64,000 nt of DNA from Methanobacterium bryantii (GCF_002287175.1 NZ_LMVM01000001.1:434001-498000); one strand, 5' to 3'; counted from the first letter of the stretch, positions 35,872-44,586 are shown. Program-made: numbers and translations. Notes: generated by a model from the sequence alone, not told the origin.

Positions 35872-36951
35872 TTAAATATACAGACTTCTGCGCTTTTTCA
35901 GGTCGTTTTCGTATTCACTGATCTTTTTCATATTTGTTAAAACTGGTTCGGTGTCCATTCCCCGAATCCATGCGTAGTCAGGAGGTAATGGGTTTATTTT
36001 TTTCTTTATTTCAGGTAATTCTTCGCCGAAAGCTAATTTTAAATAGACATAAGGCATGTTAAGCCCTAATTTTGTAAAAAACAGACTTGTAGTGAAAAAT
36101 CTACCTATATTTATTTCAGTAGGATTCGGCATTCCTTTGCTATCATAGGTCATATCTACTGACCAAACACCGTGAGGCTTAGAATCTACACTTAAAATAG
36201 CTTTTTGGGCTATTTTATCCACTAAAGGGTCTGATACCGTAACTCCTGTACCGGTTATACCTGTAACTCCCGACAATGTTCGGTCGTTAAATGCCCAATT
36301 CAGCCGTTTTCTTCCCTGTGCAACTATCAGTTCTCCTTTATCCCATAAAGACATCCATGTAACTGAGGTAGGGCTTAGATATTCAGCTGCCATAAATTTA
36401 CCCCATCCCTCAAAATAATCGATCCAGCTTTTGGCAAAATCTACATCTGAAGTGGGTAATGCACCATTACCTGCCGCTCCTTTAATCGATCTAATCCAGA
36501 TTGTATTCCCTAAATTTTTGAAAGCTTCTTTTAAATCGTCTTCATCTTTGATAATTAATGAGTCAGGAACCTCAATTTCAGATTTTTCCCATATCTTCCA
36601 TGATTTTAATTTATCGATGCAGTTTTCTACCGATTCATGTCGGGGTAAACATGTAATTACATTCATTTTTTTCAGCTTGTTCCTGAATCGAGATATTGCA
36701 AGTACTTCGAAGTCATTTTGTACATGGATAAATTCAGGTTCATTTTCGCTTATTATTTCTTCAAGAATTAAATAATAATCTTTTTCCATAGCATTTGGAA
36801 TTAAATGGCGTTTTTCAACATTTGCCTTGCAGAGATCATAAGGATCGCTGGTCATTCCAATTATAAATACTTTTTCTGATGATTCCCTAATTGATTGGAT
36901 GAAATTATTGGAAGGAGTTCCACCAGCTCCTCCTACAAGTAAACGTTTCAT
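35872..36951 (-). CDS. ATP-grasp enzyme, carbamoyl-phosphate-synthase-like
   Basis: A 359-aa protein with an N-terminal Rossmann-like pre-ATP-grasp part (LLVGGAGGTPSNNFIQSI) and an ATP-grasp fold. WIRSIKGAAGNGALPT corresponds to the glycine-rich nucleotide loop, and MPNPTEINIGRF carries the metal-binding Glu and Asn. Such enzymes ligate a carboxylate to an amine or thiol. Together with the downstream HAD phosphatase it could build a small modified metabolite or cell-surface component. AGGGGTC lies upstream of the ATG. Specific function unknown. Confidence 0.78.
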   Translation of the reverse strand: MKRLLVGGAGGTPSNNFIQSIRESSEKVFIIGMTSDPYDLCKANVEKRHLIPNAMEKDYYLILEEIISENEPEFIHVQNDFEVLAISRFRNKLKKMNVITCLPRHESVENCIDKLKSWKIWEKSEIEVPDSLIIKDEDDLKEAFKNLGNTIWIRSIKGAAGNGALPTSDVDFAKSWIDYFEGWGKFMAAEYLSPTSVTWMSLWDKGELIVAQGRKRLNWAFNDRTLSGVTGITGTGVTVSDPLVDKIAQKAILSVDSKPHGVWSVDMTYDSKGMPNPTEINIGRFFTTSLFFTKLGLNMPYVYLKLAFGEELPEIKKKINPLPPDYAWIRGMDTEPVLTNMKKISEYENDLKKRRSLYI

Positions 36952-37497
36952 TTTTTGACCCCTTTTTAGATATAATCTATTATAATTTGATTTGTTATTA
37001 CTTCGAAGCTAAATAACACAAACATCGCCGTGTAACTTATTTAATTCTTCTCAAGTTCTATTTTTTTAACTAATAACTTTTGATTAATTAACTTTTGATG
37101 AATAAATCCTTTATTTAATCTGTTTAATCATTTATGCACATGTCTACAGGATAGTTATAATGTGTTTGTGAATAATTTCAGAATTTTAAGAATTGTGATT
37201 AAACACCTAATTGTTATAAAACTAGAAAAAAATAGTATAAAATAGTTAAATGAAAAAGTTAATTTAATGCATAAAAGAGGATATTTCTATTATCTGATTA
37301 AATGCAATTTTATAATTAGATAGTATATGATTAAGTAAGTTAGATATTTAGGAAGGTTAGTTAAATTTTAATAGGTTAAAAAGGGAAATTTTTTTATATT
37401 ACATCTCTAATTAAAGACAATTTTATAATCTGATTAAATAAATTAAATATTTAGAAAATTTAATATATTTTAATAAGTTAAAAGGATAATTTCACTT
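36952..37497. other. Intergenic region with degenerate tandem repeats at its right end
   Basis: About 545 AT-rich bases. The part nearest 36952 carries the promoter of the ATP-grasp gene. From about 37281 there are two decayed copies of a roughly 105-113 base sequence, with a third copy merging into the end of the next gene. No gene is visible. Confidence 0.45.
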
Positions 37498-37535
37498 TCA
37501 CCTTACGTCTTCAATTAAAATTATTTTACCCTTTT
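37281..37535. repeat. Decayed tandem repeat overlapping a gene 3' end
   Basis: Similar text recurs at roughly 113 then 104 base spacing: GCAATTTTATAATTAGAT near 37304, GACAATTTTATAATCTGATT near 37416, and AATTAAAATTATTTTACCC near 37513. Each is followed by a TTTAGaaxxTTxAxTTxATTTTAATAxGTTAAAA-like stretch in the first two copies. The last copy lies inside the coding 3' end of the NTF2-like gene, suggesting that the gene end was duplicated into the intergenic region and then decayed. Confidence 0.45.
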
Positions 37536-37884
37536 CAAACTGAAAAACAGATTTACCTTCTAGTTTAACGAGTTCACCTGATTTAACACCGCCTTCTGGA
37601 AAATCCGCGGCTATAACTCCCTTAAAACTAATCTTATTTTCTACTGTATTGCCCTCAATTACCTGTTCAATAATTTTCAACTCTCTTTTTTCAAATAAGC
37701 TCAATGATTGTTCTGCCTGTTTCTTTAGGATGTCAATACCTTTAAGCTGGACATTTACTTCTCCATTTGTGGTGTTTTTAAGTTCAACATCTTCATGGAC
37801 ATTTCTAAGCATCCCTGCAACGTCAAATTCGTTATATGATTTAATGTATTCATCGATGATCTGTTTCATGCGTTTTTCTTTCAT
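37498..37884 (-). CDS. SnoaL/NTF2-like protein
   Basis: A 128-aa protein with the NTF2-like cone fold pattern: an N-terminal helix IIDEYIKSYNEFDVAGML, HEDVELKN, then strands ending VFQFEKGKIILIEDVR. Members include small polyketide cyclases and ligand-binding proteins; no catalytic residue can be assigned. I chose the ATG at 37884, with AGAGG 6-7 bases upstream; a GTG at 37902 is an alternative. It is immediately downstream (57 bases) of a methyltransferase gene on the same strand. Confidence 0.7.
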   Translation of the reverse strand: MKEKRMKQIIDEYIKSYNEFDVAGMLRNVHEDVELKNTTNGEVNVQLKGIDILKKQAEQSLSLFEKRELKIIEQVIEGNTVENKISFKGVIAADFPEGGVKSGELVKLEGKSVFQFEKGKIILIEDVR

Positions 37885-37941
37885 GATATGCCTCTTGGTC
37901 ACTGATTTAATCTAAATTACTTTTTAAACAATTTATACCTT

Positions 37942-38847
37942 TTATTTTAGTGCATATGTTATACAATGTGTACCATTCACTTTAGCAATAATAGTTCCCT
38001 GTTCATTCTTGAAGAATTTATCTTCTAAATCATCTGAATTTAAACTGCAAATCAGTTTTAAATTTTTGTCTTTTAAAAAGGAATCTAATTTTCCTTTTTC
38101 TATTCCAAAAGACCATGGTTCATTTGCATCATTTACCTGTTTTAAAACTTCAGATTCTCCATAATAAAGATTCTCTCCCCTTAAAACAGATGAATAAACG
38201 TAATCAAAGACAACTTCACTGTTTTCTCCAGCAAATTGATCTATTATATGGAATGTACTTTCAATAGCTTCATGATCTAAATACATGGTTAAACCTTCTA
38301 AAATGAATAAAGATCGCTTATTCTTTTGAAATCCAAATTCTATAAGTTTGTCCTCAAGAGATTCCTTATTAAAATCAATTGAAATGAAAATAACATTTGG
38401 GTTTAATTCAATTCCTCTTTTTTTAAACTGGTTAATTTTAGCTTCTTGTGTTAATGGTGCATCTAATTCAAAAATTTTGGTTTTCTTATTTAAATCAGCA
38501 AATCTAATCCCCCTTGAATCAAAACCTGCCCCAAATATCAATATTTGGTCAAATTCATTGGAAATTGCTTTTTGGAAGACAGAATCAATGAATTTTGTCC
38601 GTGCAATCACATATTCATACATGCCTTTAGGCACGTCTTTAGGGAAATTTAACCTATTTTTAAAGAGATATTTAAGTGCTCCAGTTTTAGCAATAGGTAC
38701 CATAAATTTGGGGAGTAATTTGGGGGCTATGTAATCATTACTTTTATAGTGTGTCTCTTTTTCATAAAATGAAGCTGCTCTTATCATGCAGGTAAATTCT
38801 GCAGTCCTTGATGTTTTATTTTCAATTCTTTTTCCTGTTTTTTCCAT
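37942..38847 (-). CDS. Leucine-carboxyl-methyltransferase-like (PPM/TIGR00027) enzyme
   Basis: A 301-aa SAM-dependent O-methyltransferase-like protein. The family features are visible: VIARTKFIDSVFQKAI, the SAM loop ILIFGAGFDSRGIRF, then IFELDAPLTQEAK and FILEGLTMYL. Relatives methylate carboxylates of small molecules or polyketides. The in vivo substrate is unknown. It precedes an NTF2-like gene and they may be cotranscribed. Confidence 0.85.
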   Translation of the reverse strand: MEKTGKRIENKTSRTAEFTCMIRAASFYEKETHYKSNDYIAPKLLPKFMVPIAKTGALKYLFKNRLNFPKDVPKGMYEYVIARTKFIDSVFQKAISNEFDQILIFGAGFDSRGIRFADLNKKTKIFELDAPLTQEAKINQFKKRGIELNPNVIFISIDFNKESLEDKLIEFGFQKNKRSLFILEGLTMYLDHEAIESTFHIIDQFAGENSEVVFDYVYSSVLRGENLYYGESEVLKQVNDANEPWSFGIEKGKLDSFLKDKNLKLICSLNSDDLEDKFFKNEQGTIIAKVNGTHCITYALK

Positions 38848-39365
38848 AATATCTCTCGAATATTATTTTTCTATAATTTACTTTGTTTTAATGCCTTCTA
38901 ATTTAGTCATGGGAAAAATTTTGGTTTTATCCGATTAAAATCTTTAATATAATCTCTTTAATTTATTTAAAGGTTATATTATATTAAAATAATTTTTTGA
39001 CATTTAATAGAGCTAACTGTTGAGTATGGTATTAATTTTTTCGAATTTAATGTTTTATATTACTATTTTTGATTCAAATTCATATTTTAAATTAAAAGAA
39101 TTAATTTAGCACAAATTACTTTAAAATTGTTTTTATTTTAGTTTTAAACAGATTAATTTAATTAAATAAGTCAAATTTATAAATATTTTAATCACATAAC
39201 CTCAGTTCTGTTTTTAAACAGTTATTTTATATAACGCCGCCGGTTACCGCTGGCGGCTCAAGTAGTAAGTAGGAATAATGATTTAATCTCCTAAAAAAAG
39301 AAAAATTAATGAATTTAGATCTTAAATTGGAAATGTAAAAATAAAACTTTTTTACAGAGCCATGC
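38848..39365. other. AT-rich intergenic region containing a GC-rich hairpin
   Basis: About 520 bases. Most is extremely AT-rich with no gene. An isolated GC-rich hairpin near 39236-39257 stands out strongly and is listed separately as a candidate small RNA. The promoter of the methyltransferase gene must be near 38880-38960. Confidence 0.5.
39195..39290 (+). ncRNA. Candidate small RNA with GC-rich hairpin
   Basis: In a very AT-rich spacer there is a stem with arms GCCGCC (39236-39241) and GGCGGC (39252-39257). It is preceded by a smaller stem CTGTTT/AAACAG (about 39209-39222). A TATA-like TTTATAAATATT lies at about 39176-39187, 20-25 bases before the proposed 5' end. A local GC island in an AT-rich archaeal genome is a classic sign of a structured RNA. 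Strand and exact ends are guesses. Confidence 0.4.
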
Positions 39366-39833
39366 TTACTTATAATATTTACCTGTACATTCTTCAATAG
39401 TTACTTCAATTACGCCTGTACCCCTTATCACATTATCAGGCATCTTGGTCCCTTTTAAATGAGGAGTATATTTTTTCACAATCTTATTCAGTACTGCTTC
39501 TTTTAAATCAAAATTATCAATAATTACTGCAGTTCCCATGATAACAATGCTTTCATATTCTGTATTTACATCACATGGTTTTTCATCGAGGATAAAACCT
39601 TTCATAAAATAAGTTTCAAAGCACACTTTTTCATTAGCCTGAATATTGCTGATTTTCTGCCCTTTTGGCAGCCCGTGGATGTAAATTTTACCTTCATGGT
39701 AAGTGAAATGTACAGGGACCACGTATGGATATCCATTTTCATTTATGGTTGCCAGGTTGCCCACTGGTTGTTTGGTTAAGAGTTTGGTTATTTCTTCTTC
39801 GCTCAACTGATGTTTTCTCATTCGATATTGCAT
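39366..39833 (-). CDS. Pyridoxamine-5'-phosphate-oxidase-like FMN-binding protein
   Basis: A 155-aa split-barrel flavoprotein of the NimA/general-stress-protein type. It has NLATINENGYPYVVPVHFTYHEGKIYIHG near residues 28-56, of which GYPYVVPVHFTY is the core, then KISNIQANEKVCFE, and ends EVTIEECTGK. Such proteins bind FMN or F420 and may reduce nitro compounds or other small molecules. AGGAGG lies 10 bases before the ATG. Confidence 0.86.
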   Translation of the reverse strand: MQYRMRKHQLSEEEITKLLTKQPVGNLATINENGYPYVVPVHFTYHEGKIYIHGLPKGQKISNIQANEKVCFETYFMKGFILDEKPCDVNTEYESIVIMGTAVIIDNFDLKEAVLNKIVKKYTPHLKGTKMPDNVIRGTGVIEVTIEECTGKYYK

Positions 39834-39908
39834 AAATTATTTTCCTCCTGATTTTGGATAAATTTCTACAAGAAATAAAGTTTCAATTAACAGTTTAATA
39901 TAATATTT

Positions 39909-40170
39909 GATTTAAATTTAACTAATACACATCTAAAATGATTATAGATGATATTTCTTTCAACTATGAATATTCTTTTTAAGTAGGTGTATGGAAAGAG
40001 TTTATTATGATTTTTTATTTTATCTAATGCATTAAAAGTGATTAATGATATTTTTTCAACTATGAACATCTTTCAAATTGGAAATATAGAAAGAGTTTAT
40101 TAAGATTTAAATTTAACTAAAATACATTTATGATATTTCTTTTTAAGAAGCGAAACTAATTATACTTAAA
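39909..40170. repeat. Tandem repeat, period about 95-100 bp, three copies
   Basis: Copies start at 39909, 40009 and 40104 (third one truncated). Shared blocks include GATTTAAATTTAACTAA (39909 and 40104), CAACTATGAA (39961 and 40057) and AAAGAGTTTATTA (39995 and 40091). It occupies the spacer between the FMN-protein gene and the glycosylase gene, so it contains both divergent promoters. No conserved hairpin is evident. Confidence 0.6.
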
Positions 40171-40206
40171 ACAAATATTTCTTTTTACAATCAATTGAGT
40201 GAGAAG

Positions 40207-40905
40207 ATGCAGGAACAGATAATTAAAATCTATGAGAAACTTTATGACCTTTACGGCCCGCAGGGCTGGTGGCCTTTAATAAACCACGAGGGGACAAATC
40301 CAACAAAAACTGGGGCTATCAGGGGATATCATCCTGAAAATTATGACTTGCCCATGAAGCGGGATCAAATCTATGAGATAATCCTTGGTGCAATTTTAAC
40401 ACAGAATACATCCTGGTTGTCTGCAGAAATGGCATTATTTAACCTCGATAAATTAAATGTAATTGACCCTGAAAAATTGTTAAAGTTAGATGATGAAACC
40501 TTAAAATCAGCCATCCGCTGTGCAGGATTTTTAAACCAAAAAGCGATCTATATCATGGAAATAACTAAATTTTTTATAGAAATCGATGGGAAGGTCCCAA
40601 CAAGAAAAGAATTACTGGCAGTTAAGGGTGTTGGTAATGAAACTGCAGATTCGATTCTTCTTTATGCTTATAAACAACCCCAATTCGTAGTTGATGCATA
40701 TACAAAAAGGATATTTTCTCATTTAGGAATTGTTGGTGAAAATATAAAGTATGCAGAACTTAAAGAACTGTTTGAATCAAATTTGCCTGAGAATGTGCAT
40801 CTTTATCAGGAATATCATGCTTTGATAGTGGAACATGCTAAAAGATATTACAGTAAAAAGCCTTATGGTGTGGAAGATCCGTTAAAGGATTTATTGAAGG
40901 TTTAA
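40207..40905 (+). CDS. HhH-GPD DNA glycosylase, endonuclease III/MagIII-like
   Basis: A 232-aa base-excision-repair glycosylase. The N-terminal helical part contains ILGAILTQNTSW; the helix-hairpin-helix and catalytic part is VKGVGNETADSILLYAY followed by VVDAYTKR, whose Asp is the general catalytic residue. The Lys that gives endonuclease III its lyase activity is replaced (NETAD instead of K-TA), and no C-terminal 4Fe-4S cysteines are present. It is therefore predicted to be a monofunctional glycosylase, similar to MagIII-type alkyl-base glycosylases. ATG at 40207 follows GAGTGAG; a TTG at 40195 is also in frame. Confidence 0.85.
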   Translation: MQEQIIKIYEKLYDLYGPQGWWPLINHEGTNPTKTGAIRGYHPENYDLPMKRDQIYEIILGAILTQNTSWLSAEMALFNLDKLNVIDPEKLLKLDDETLKSAIRCAGFLNQKAIYIMEITKFFIEIDGKVPTRKELLAVKGVGNETADSILLYAYKQPQFVVDAYTKRIFSHLGIVGENIKYAELKELFESNLPENVHLYQEYHALIVEHAKRYYSKKPYGVEDPLKDLLKV

Positions 40906-40939
40906 TCAGTTATGTTTGATTTTAAAATTTAAAAATAGA

Positions 40940-40968
40940 GCAGTTTAGTCTGTTAAACTGCATCTTTT
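40940..40968 (+). terminator. Hairpin with following T run
   Basis: Arms GCAGTTTA (40940-40947) and TAAACTGC (40954-40961) around GTCTGT, followed by ATCTTTTAT. It lies 35 bases after the glycosylase stop and before a convergent gene. It could end transcription of the glycosylase gene, or serve both strands. Confidence 0.5.
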
Positions 40969-41021
40969 ATTATGGTAGAGAATAATTTAATATTTGCATA
41001 TTAAAGCCTCTAATTTCGGAT

Positions 41022-41732
41022 TTAACTAGAAATTTTGTTTATAGTTCCATCACCGTTTATTAAAGGGGTTATTTTTGGGGTTCCAACGTAAGAGATCTGT
41101 CCTACGCCATTAATGGTGGCATTTAGTGTATTTGATACTCTGACTACTGCATTTCCTGAACCATCAATAGTTATTACGGCTGTTTTACTGGTTAGGTTAT
41201 CACCAGAGTATTTTCCGGCTCCTGAGATGTGTATGTCCTGATCATTGACATTACCTGAACTAATTAAGTTACCTGCCCCAATAATCAATATTTTTAAAGT
41301 ATCGGCGCTTAAATTAGTTAAATTAGCGTTACCTGCCCCATCAATTCTTATTTTTAAAGAGTTAACTTTTAAGTTATTTGATTGGATATTTCCACTGCCT
41401 AAATAGTTAATTGAATTGATATCTTTCACGGTTAAATAGTATCTAATTGTTTTGGTGGGTAAAATTGGATTATTATATATTTTAAGAGTATTGTTGCTTA
41501 CATTAGTTTTAATATAAGGCATGAGATTATCATCTGCTTCAACTGTCAAGGATTCTTTATCTCCCTGAGTTATAATGAGTGTACTTGCTCCATCAACTGA
41601 AACTTGATTAAAATCACTCACATCTCGCGATTGATTAATTATCTTTCCTGATCCTTGGGTGTTTTGCACTATACATCCGGATGCCAGCACAACAATTAAA
41701 AGAATTAAAGCTGTAATGATGTATTTTTTCAA
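41022..41732 (-). CDS. DUF2807 (GIN domain) lipoprotein, copy 1
   Basis: A 236-aa secreted protein. The signal peptide ends in a lipobox-like LASGC, so Cys may be lipid-anchored. The rest is a right-handed beta-helix of DUF2807 type with serial turns such as VDGASTLIITQGDK, LKIRIDGAGNANLTN and VITIDGSGNAV. The start codon is TTG, preceded by AGGAGGAAATATT. A close paralogue is 280 bases upstream. Role at the cell surface unknown, possibly adhesion or envelope-stress related. Confidence 0.85.
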   Translation of the reverse strand: MKKYIITALILLIVVLASGCIVQNTQGSGKIINQSRDVSDFNQVSVDGASTLIITQGDKESLTVEADDNLMPYIKTNVSNNTLKIYNNPILPTKTIRYYLTVKDINSINYLGSGNIQSNNLKVNSLKIRIDGAGNANLTNLSADTLKILIIGAGNLISSGNVNDQDIHISGAGKYSGDNLTSKTAVITIDGSGNAVVRVSNTLNATINGVGQISYVGTPKITPLINGDGTINKISS

Positions 41733-42011
41733 AATATTTCCTCCTATTTTCTATTTATTAATTTGTTAGTTAGTTATATACCTATAAAAACAGTTAATAA
41801 AGCTTATTCCAGGATTCAATCCAGTTTAAACCTCATTTTGATCTAATTTTCTTCAAAATTCGCTCCAGTTTGTATCCAAATTCAAAAAGTATTCTACTAA
41901 TGTGGATAAATGTTTACATTTGAAAAAAAACAGACTCTGTAAATTAAATAAATAAAAAATTTAAAAAAATAAAACTGTTTAATTGATTTAAACTGTTTAT
42001 TTTCAGTTCAT

Positions 42012-42725
42012 TTAACCTGTAACCTGTTTTATACTTCCAGCACCGTTCAGCTGTTTGGTTACCTGTGGATTGCCGATGTAAGATATCTGTCCTGCACCAT
42101 TAACTACTGCATTTAATGAGTTAGATACTTTAACTGTTCCTCTTCCTGCACCGCTAATTGTTATGGTCGCTATTTTGCTGGTTAAATTACCTGCGTTATA
42201 TTCCCCTGCTCCAGAGATGCTGATATCCTGATTGTTGGCAGTGCCTGACATGGTTAATTTGCCTGCTCCTGAAATTATGATTTTAAGGGCTTTAACGTTT
42301 AAATTGCTTAAACTGCCTTCACCTGCCCCATTGATGTTTATGGTCAATGAATTGGTGTTTAAACCGTTAGACTGGATTTTTCCCCCTCCAGAGTAACTGA
42401 TTGAATTAAGGTCTTTTACTGTTAAATAGTATTTAATTGGTTTGGTGGGCACAACTGGATTGGTGATACGTATATTTAGAACGTTATTGCTGACGTTGGT
42501 TGTAATATACTGCATGATGTTGTCTTCTGCTTCAATTGTCAGGGATTCTTTGTCCCCTTGAGTTATAATAAGCGTACCTGCACCGTCAACTGAAACCTGA
42601 TTAAAACCACTTACGTTTTGTGACTGGTTCACTACATTACCAGACCCACTTGTACCTTGCCACGTACATCCTGATGCAGCTACAACCGCTAAAATAACTA
42701 AAGCTGCAATGATATATTTTTTCAA
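42012..42725 (-). CDS. DUF2807 (GIN domain) lipoprotein, copy 2
   Basis: A 237-aa paralogue of the neighbouring gene with the same TTG start, AGG-rich ribosome binding site and AASGC lipobox. The beta-helix repeats are more regular here (TININGAGEGSLSN, IIISGAGKLTMSG, ATITISGAGRGTV). Protein similarity runs along the whole length, so the pair arose by tandem duplication. The spacer between them contains no other gene. Confidence 0.85.
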   Translation of the reverse strand: MKKYIIAALVILAVVAASGCTWQGTSGSGNVVNQSQNVSGFNQVSVDGAGTLIITQGDKESLTIEAEDNIMQYITTNVSNNVLNIRITNPVVPTKPIKYYLTVKDLNSISYSGGGKIQSNGLNTNSLTININGAGEGSLSNLNVKALKIIISGAGKLTMSGTANNQDISISGAGEYNAGNLTSKIATITISGAGRGTVKVSNSLNAVVNGAGQISYIGNPQVTKQLNGAGSIKQVTG

Positions 42726-42764
42726 AATATCCCCTCCCTATTTATAAGTAATATTCTGGTCTTA

Positions 42765-43291
42765 TTAGCTTATTATTTCTTTTGATTTTTCATACTTGTC
42801 TTTAATTTGCATGTATCCTCTTCTGTTAAAACTGCAACCGCGCATACAAATAGTGCAGCCACTGCACAGATCTTTTATAACTTTTGTCCTTGTTTTTCCA
42901 TTTTCAGAAGATTTTTCTTGAATAATTGCGTTTCCAGGGCAGTTTTTAATACATTTACCACATTTTGCACAAAATTCAGGGATCCATGAGTGATCGTCAT
43001 CTGTATTTACTGGTAAATTTTGAATACTTGTAAATATAGCAGACAGCCGCTGTCTTGGACCAAACTCGGGTGTTATAAGCATTCCATGTGTTCCTCTATA
43101 ACCTAAACCTGCTTTTTGGGCTAAATGTGGATACATTACAACTCCTCCTGCAGGATGACTGGCGTGGGCGGCAAATCCATTTTCCCTTAAAAATCCCGCA
43201 AGTTCATTGGTCTTTTTACCAAGCTCATCGTAGGTTACATTACTCATCTCATGAGTTTCAGGACTTGGAGCTGCATCAACGGCTTTTTTGT
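42765..43291 (-). pseudogene. QueG-like 4Fe-4S protein, 5'-truncated
   Basis: A 160-aa frame (start Met at 43247) keeps the C-terminal part of an epoxyqueuosine-reductase-like or reductive-dehalogenase-like iron-sulfur protein. It has LAQKAGLGYRGTHGMLITPE and two 4Fe-4S motifs, CAKCGKCIKNCP and CSGCTICMRGC. The frame stays open upstream to about 43291 (AVDAAPSPETHEM) and then runs into another decayed gene, so the N-terminal half is missing. It could still be translated but is unlikely to be a functional family member. Confidence 0.75.
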
Positions 43292-43925
43292 TTAGAACCT
43301 TGTACTACCATGAAATCCATATGGCAGGCTGTTAAAAGAGCATAAGTCAACATTTATTTTATCTTCTTCAGTTAATGCATTAAAGGGCATTGATTTGCGC
43401 ATATACTGCAGTTTATACAAATTTTTTTGCAAATATGAATGTCAGGTTCGATATCAATGTCTGTAGCAACTGCTGTAAATACTACTTTTGAACCCATTTC
43501 TGGATGAATTATCAGGTTGTTCCTGCCGAAATTTCCTAAACCTGCAGCCAGTGCAGCATGACGGAGTGAAACATATCATGAAAGTAATTCTGTATTTTTA
43601 TCTACATTTACAGGTCCTGCTCCATGTACTGCCATTACATTGGTTTTGAATTGTTTTTTTTTTACAAAGCGGACCAGTTATATGTGCATGAATGCGAAAA
43701 TTCTGTTACTATTTTAATATGGGGCAAACTGGTCATTCTCGCTTTCACAGTTATCGATCTGTTGAATTGCTAAAACTAGGATAGTTCTGGCTTCAGGAAA
43801 AGTTCTTTTATAAGAATAGAATTAAGGTTCCTGTAATTTTGGACTGAAGCAAAAACAGTATCATCTATTCCTAATTCTTCTGCATAACTCTTAATCTTCT
43901 CTTTTATTGAAGATCCATCTTCCAT
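43292..43925 (-). pseudogene. Second QueG-like 4Fe-4S protein, frameshifted
   Basis: From ATG 43925 comes MEDGSSIKEKIKSYAEELGI and on to ILIKELF. Frame changes follow, then VSLRHAALAAGLGNFGRNN, IHPEMGSKVVFTAVATD and a 4Fe-4S motif CKKICINCSICANQC. After another shift the frame ends DKINVDLCSFNSLPYGF and a stop at 43292. Gene order and motifs are those of a complete QueG-like iron-sulfur protein broken by several indels and stops. It abuts the truncated relative downstream. Confidence 0.8.
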
Positions 43926-44265
43926 TTTTAACCCCTTAAATTTAACATTTAAGTTTCAAGTATTTTGATCCTGTCCTGCTATGCAAATTCTGCAAACAGC
44001 TCAGGGATTATCTTTTTGATTTTCTTTAACGGGACAGTAATAGATTCCATTTTCCTGTTTAATTCTGAATCCTCCAAAATTTTGTTAACAAAATTTGGGG
44101 TTTGAAAAATGCTCTGTATTTTTCTCAACCTCCTGGAAATGGCATTCCTACAGCGTGAACTGGTTCATACATTACAAATGTTGTGTAAATTGTGTATGAT
44201 CCGGTAAATTTTGAAAAAATGAATATGGTAGTCATGTTCAAGTTCAACCTGTTTTTGTTGTTCTT
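43926..44265. other. Intergenic region, probably decayed coding sequence
   Basis: About 340 bases. On the minus strand a possible decayed piece reads YYCPVKENQKDNP near 44010, and a 36-aa frame ends EPVHAVGMPFPGG near 44130. Neither is a recognisable gene. A 16-base palindrome ATTTTGTTAACAAAAT lies at 44079-44094. Confidence 0.4.
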
Positions 44266-44586
44266 TCAAGATTTCAATGGCCTTTGAAGTTCATCAGCAT
44301 TTACGAACCATTCATACTGTTTATTGTTGTCCTGTATTTTCTTGATGCGCATTAAGAATGATTGGATATATGCATCTAACTCTTCACGGTAACCTGCAGT
44401 TACATAGATGGTTTCTTTTTTCATATGGACCAGTGCTGCCATTATATCAGTTATGTCCACATTCCTTGCTTCCTCTTTCAGAGCATCTAATAATACCTGT
44501 CTTGGAACATCCTGGGAAAAATCAATATTTTCAACTATCCTTGAAAACACCTTGAGTTGCGAACGTATATGCTCATTTAAAACCAT
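44266..44586 (-). CDS. Hypothetical helical protein, 106 aa
   Basis: A mostly alpha-helical, charged protein (LNEHIRSQLKVFSRIVENI, LLDALKEEARNVDITDIM, REELDAYIQSFLMRIKKI). It may be a small DNA-binding or adaptor protein, but I do not recognise a family. No clear ribosome binding site. It lies downstream of the MarR gene on the same strand with a perfect operator-like palindrome about 100 bases upstream (44689-44709). Confidence 0.55.
   Translation of the reverse strand: MVLNEHIRSQLKVFSRIVENIDFSQDVPRQVLLDALKEEARNVDITDIMAALVHMKKETIYVTAGYREELDAYIQSFLMRIKKIQDNNKQYEWFVNADELQRPLKS

Noticed and set aside
43088..43345. 85-aa plus-strand frame
   Set aside because: Antisense to the decayed QueG-like genes; no coding signals.
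44079..44094. Palindrome ATTTTGTTAACAAAAT as an array member
   Set aside because: It lacks the three-base loop and C-G closure of the array family and stands alone; could be an operator or chance in AT-rich DNA.
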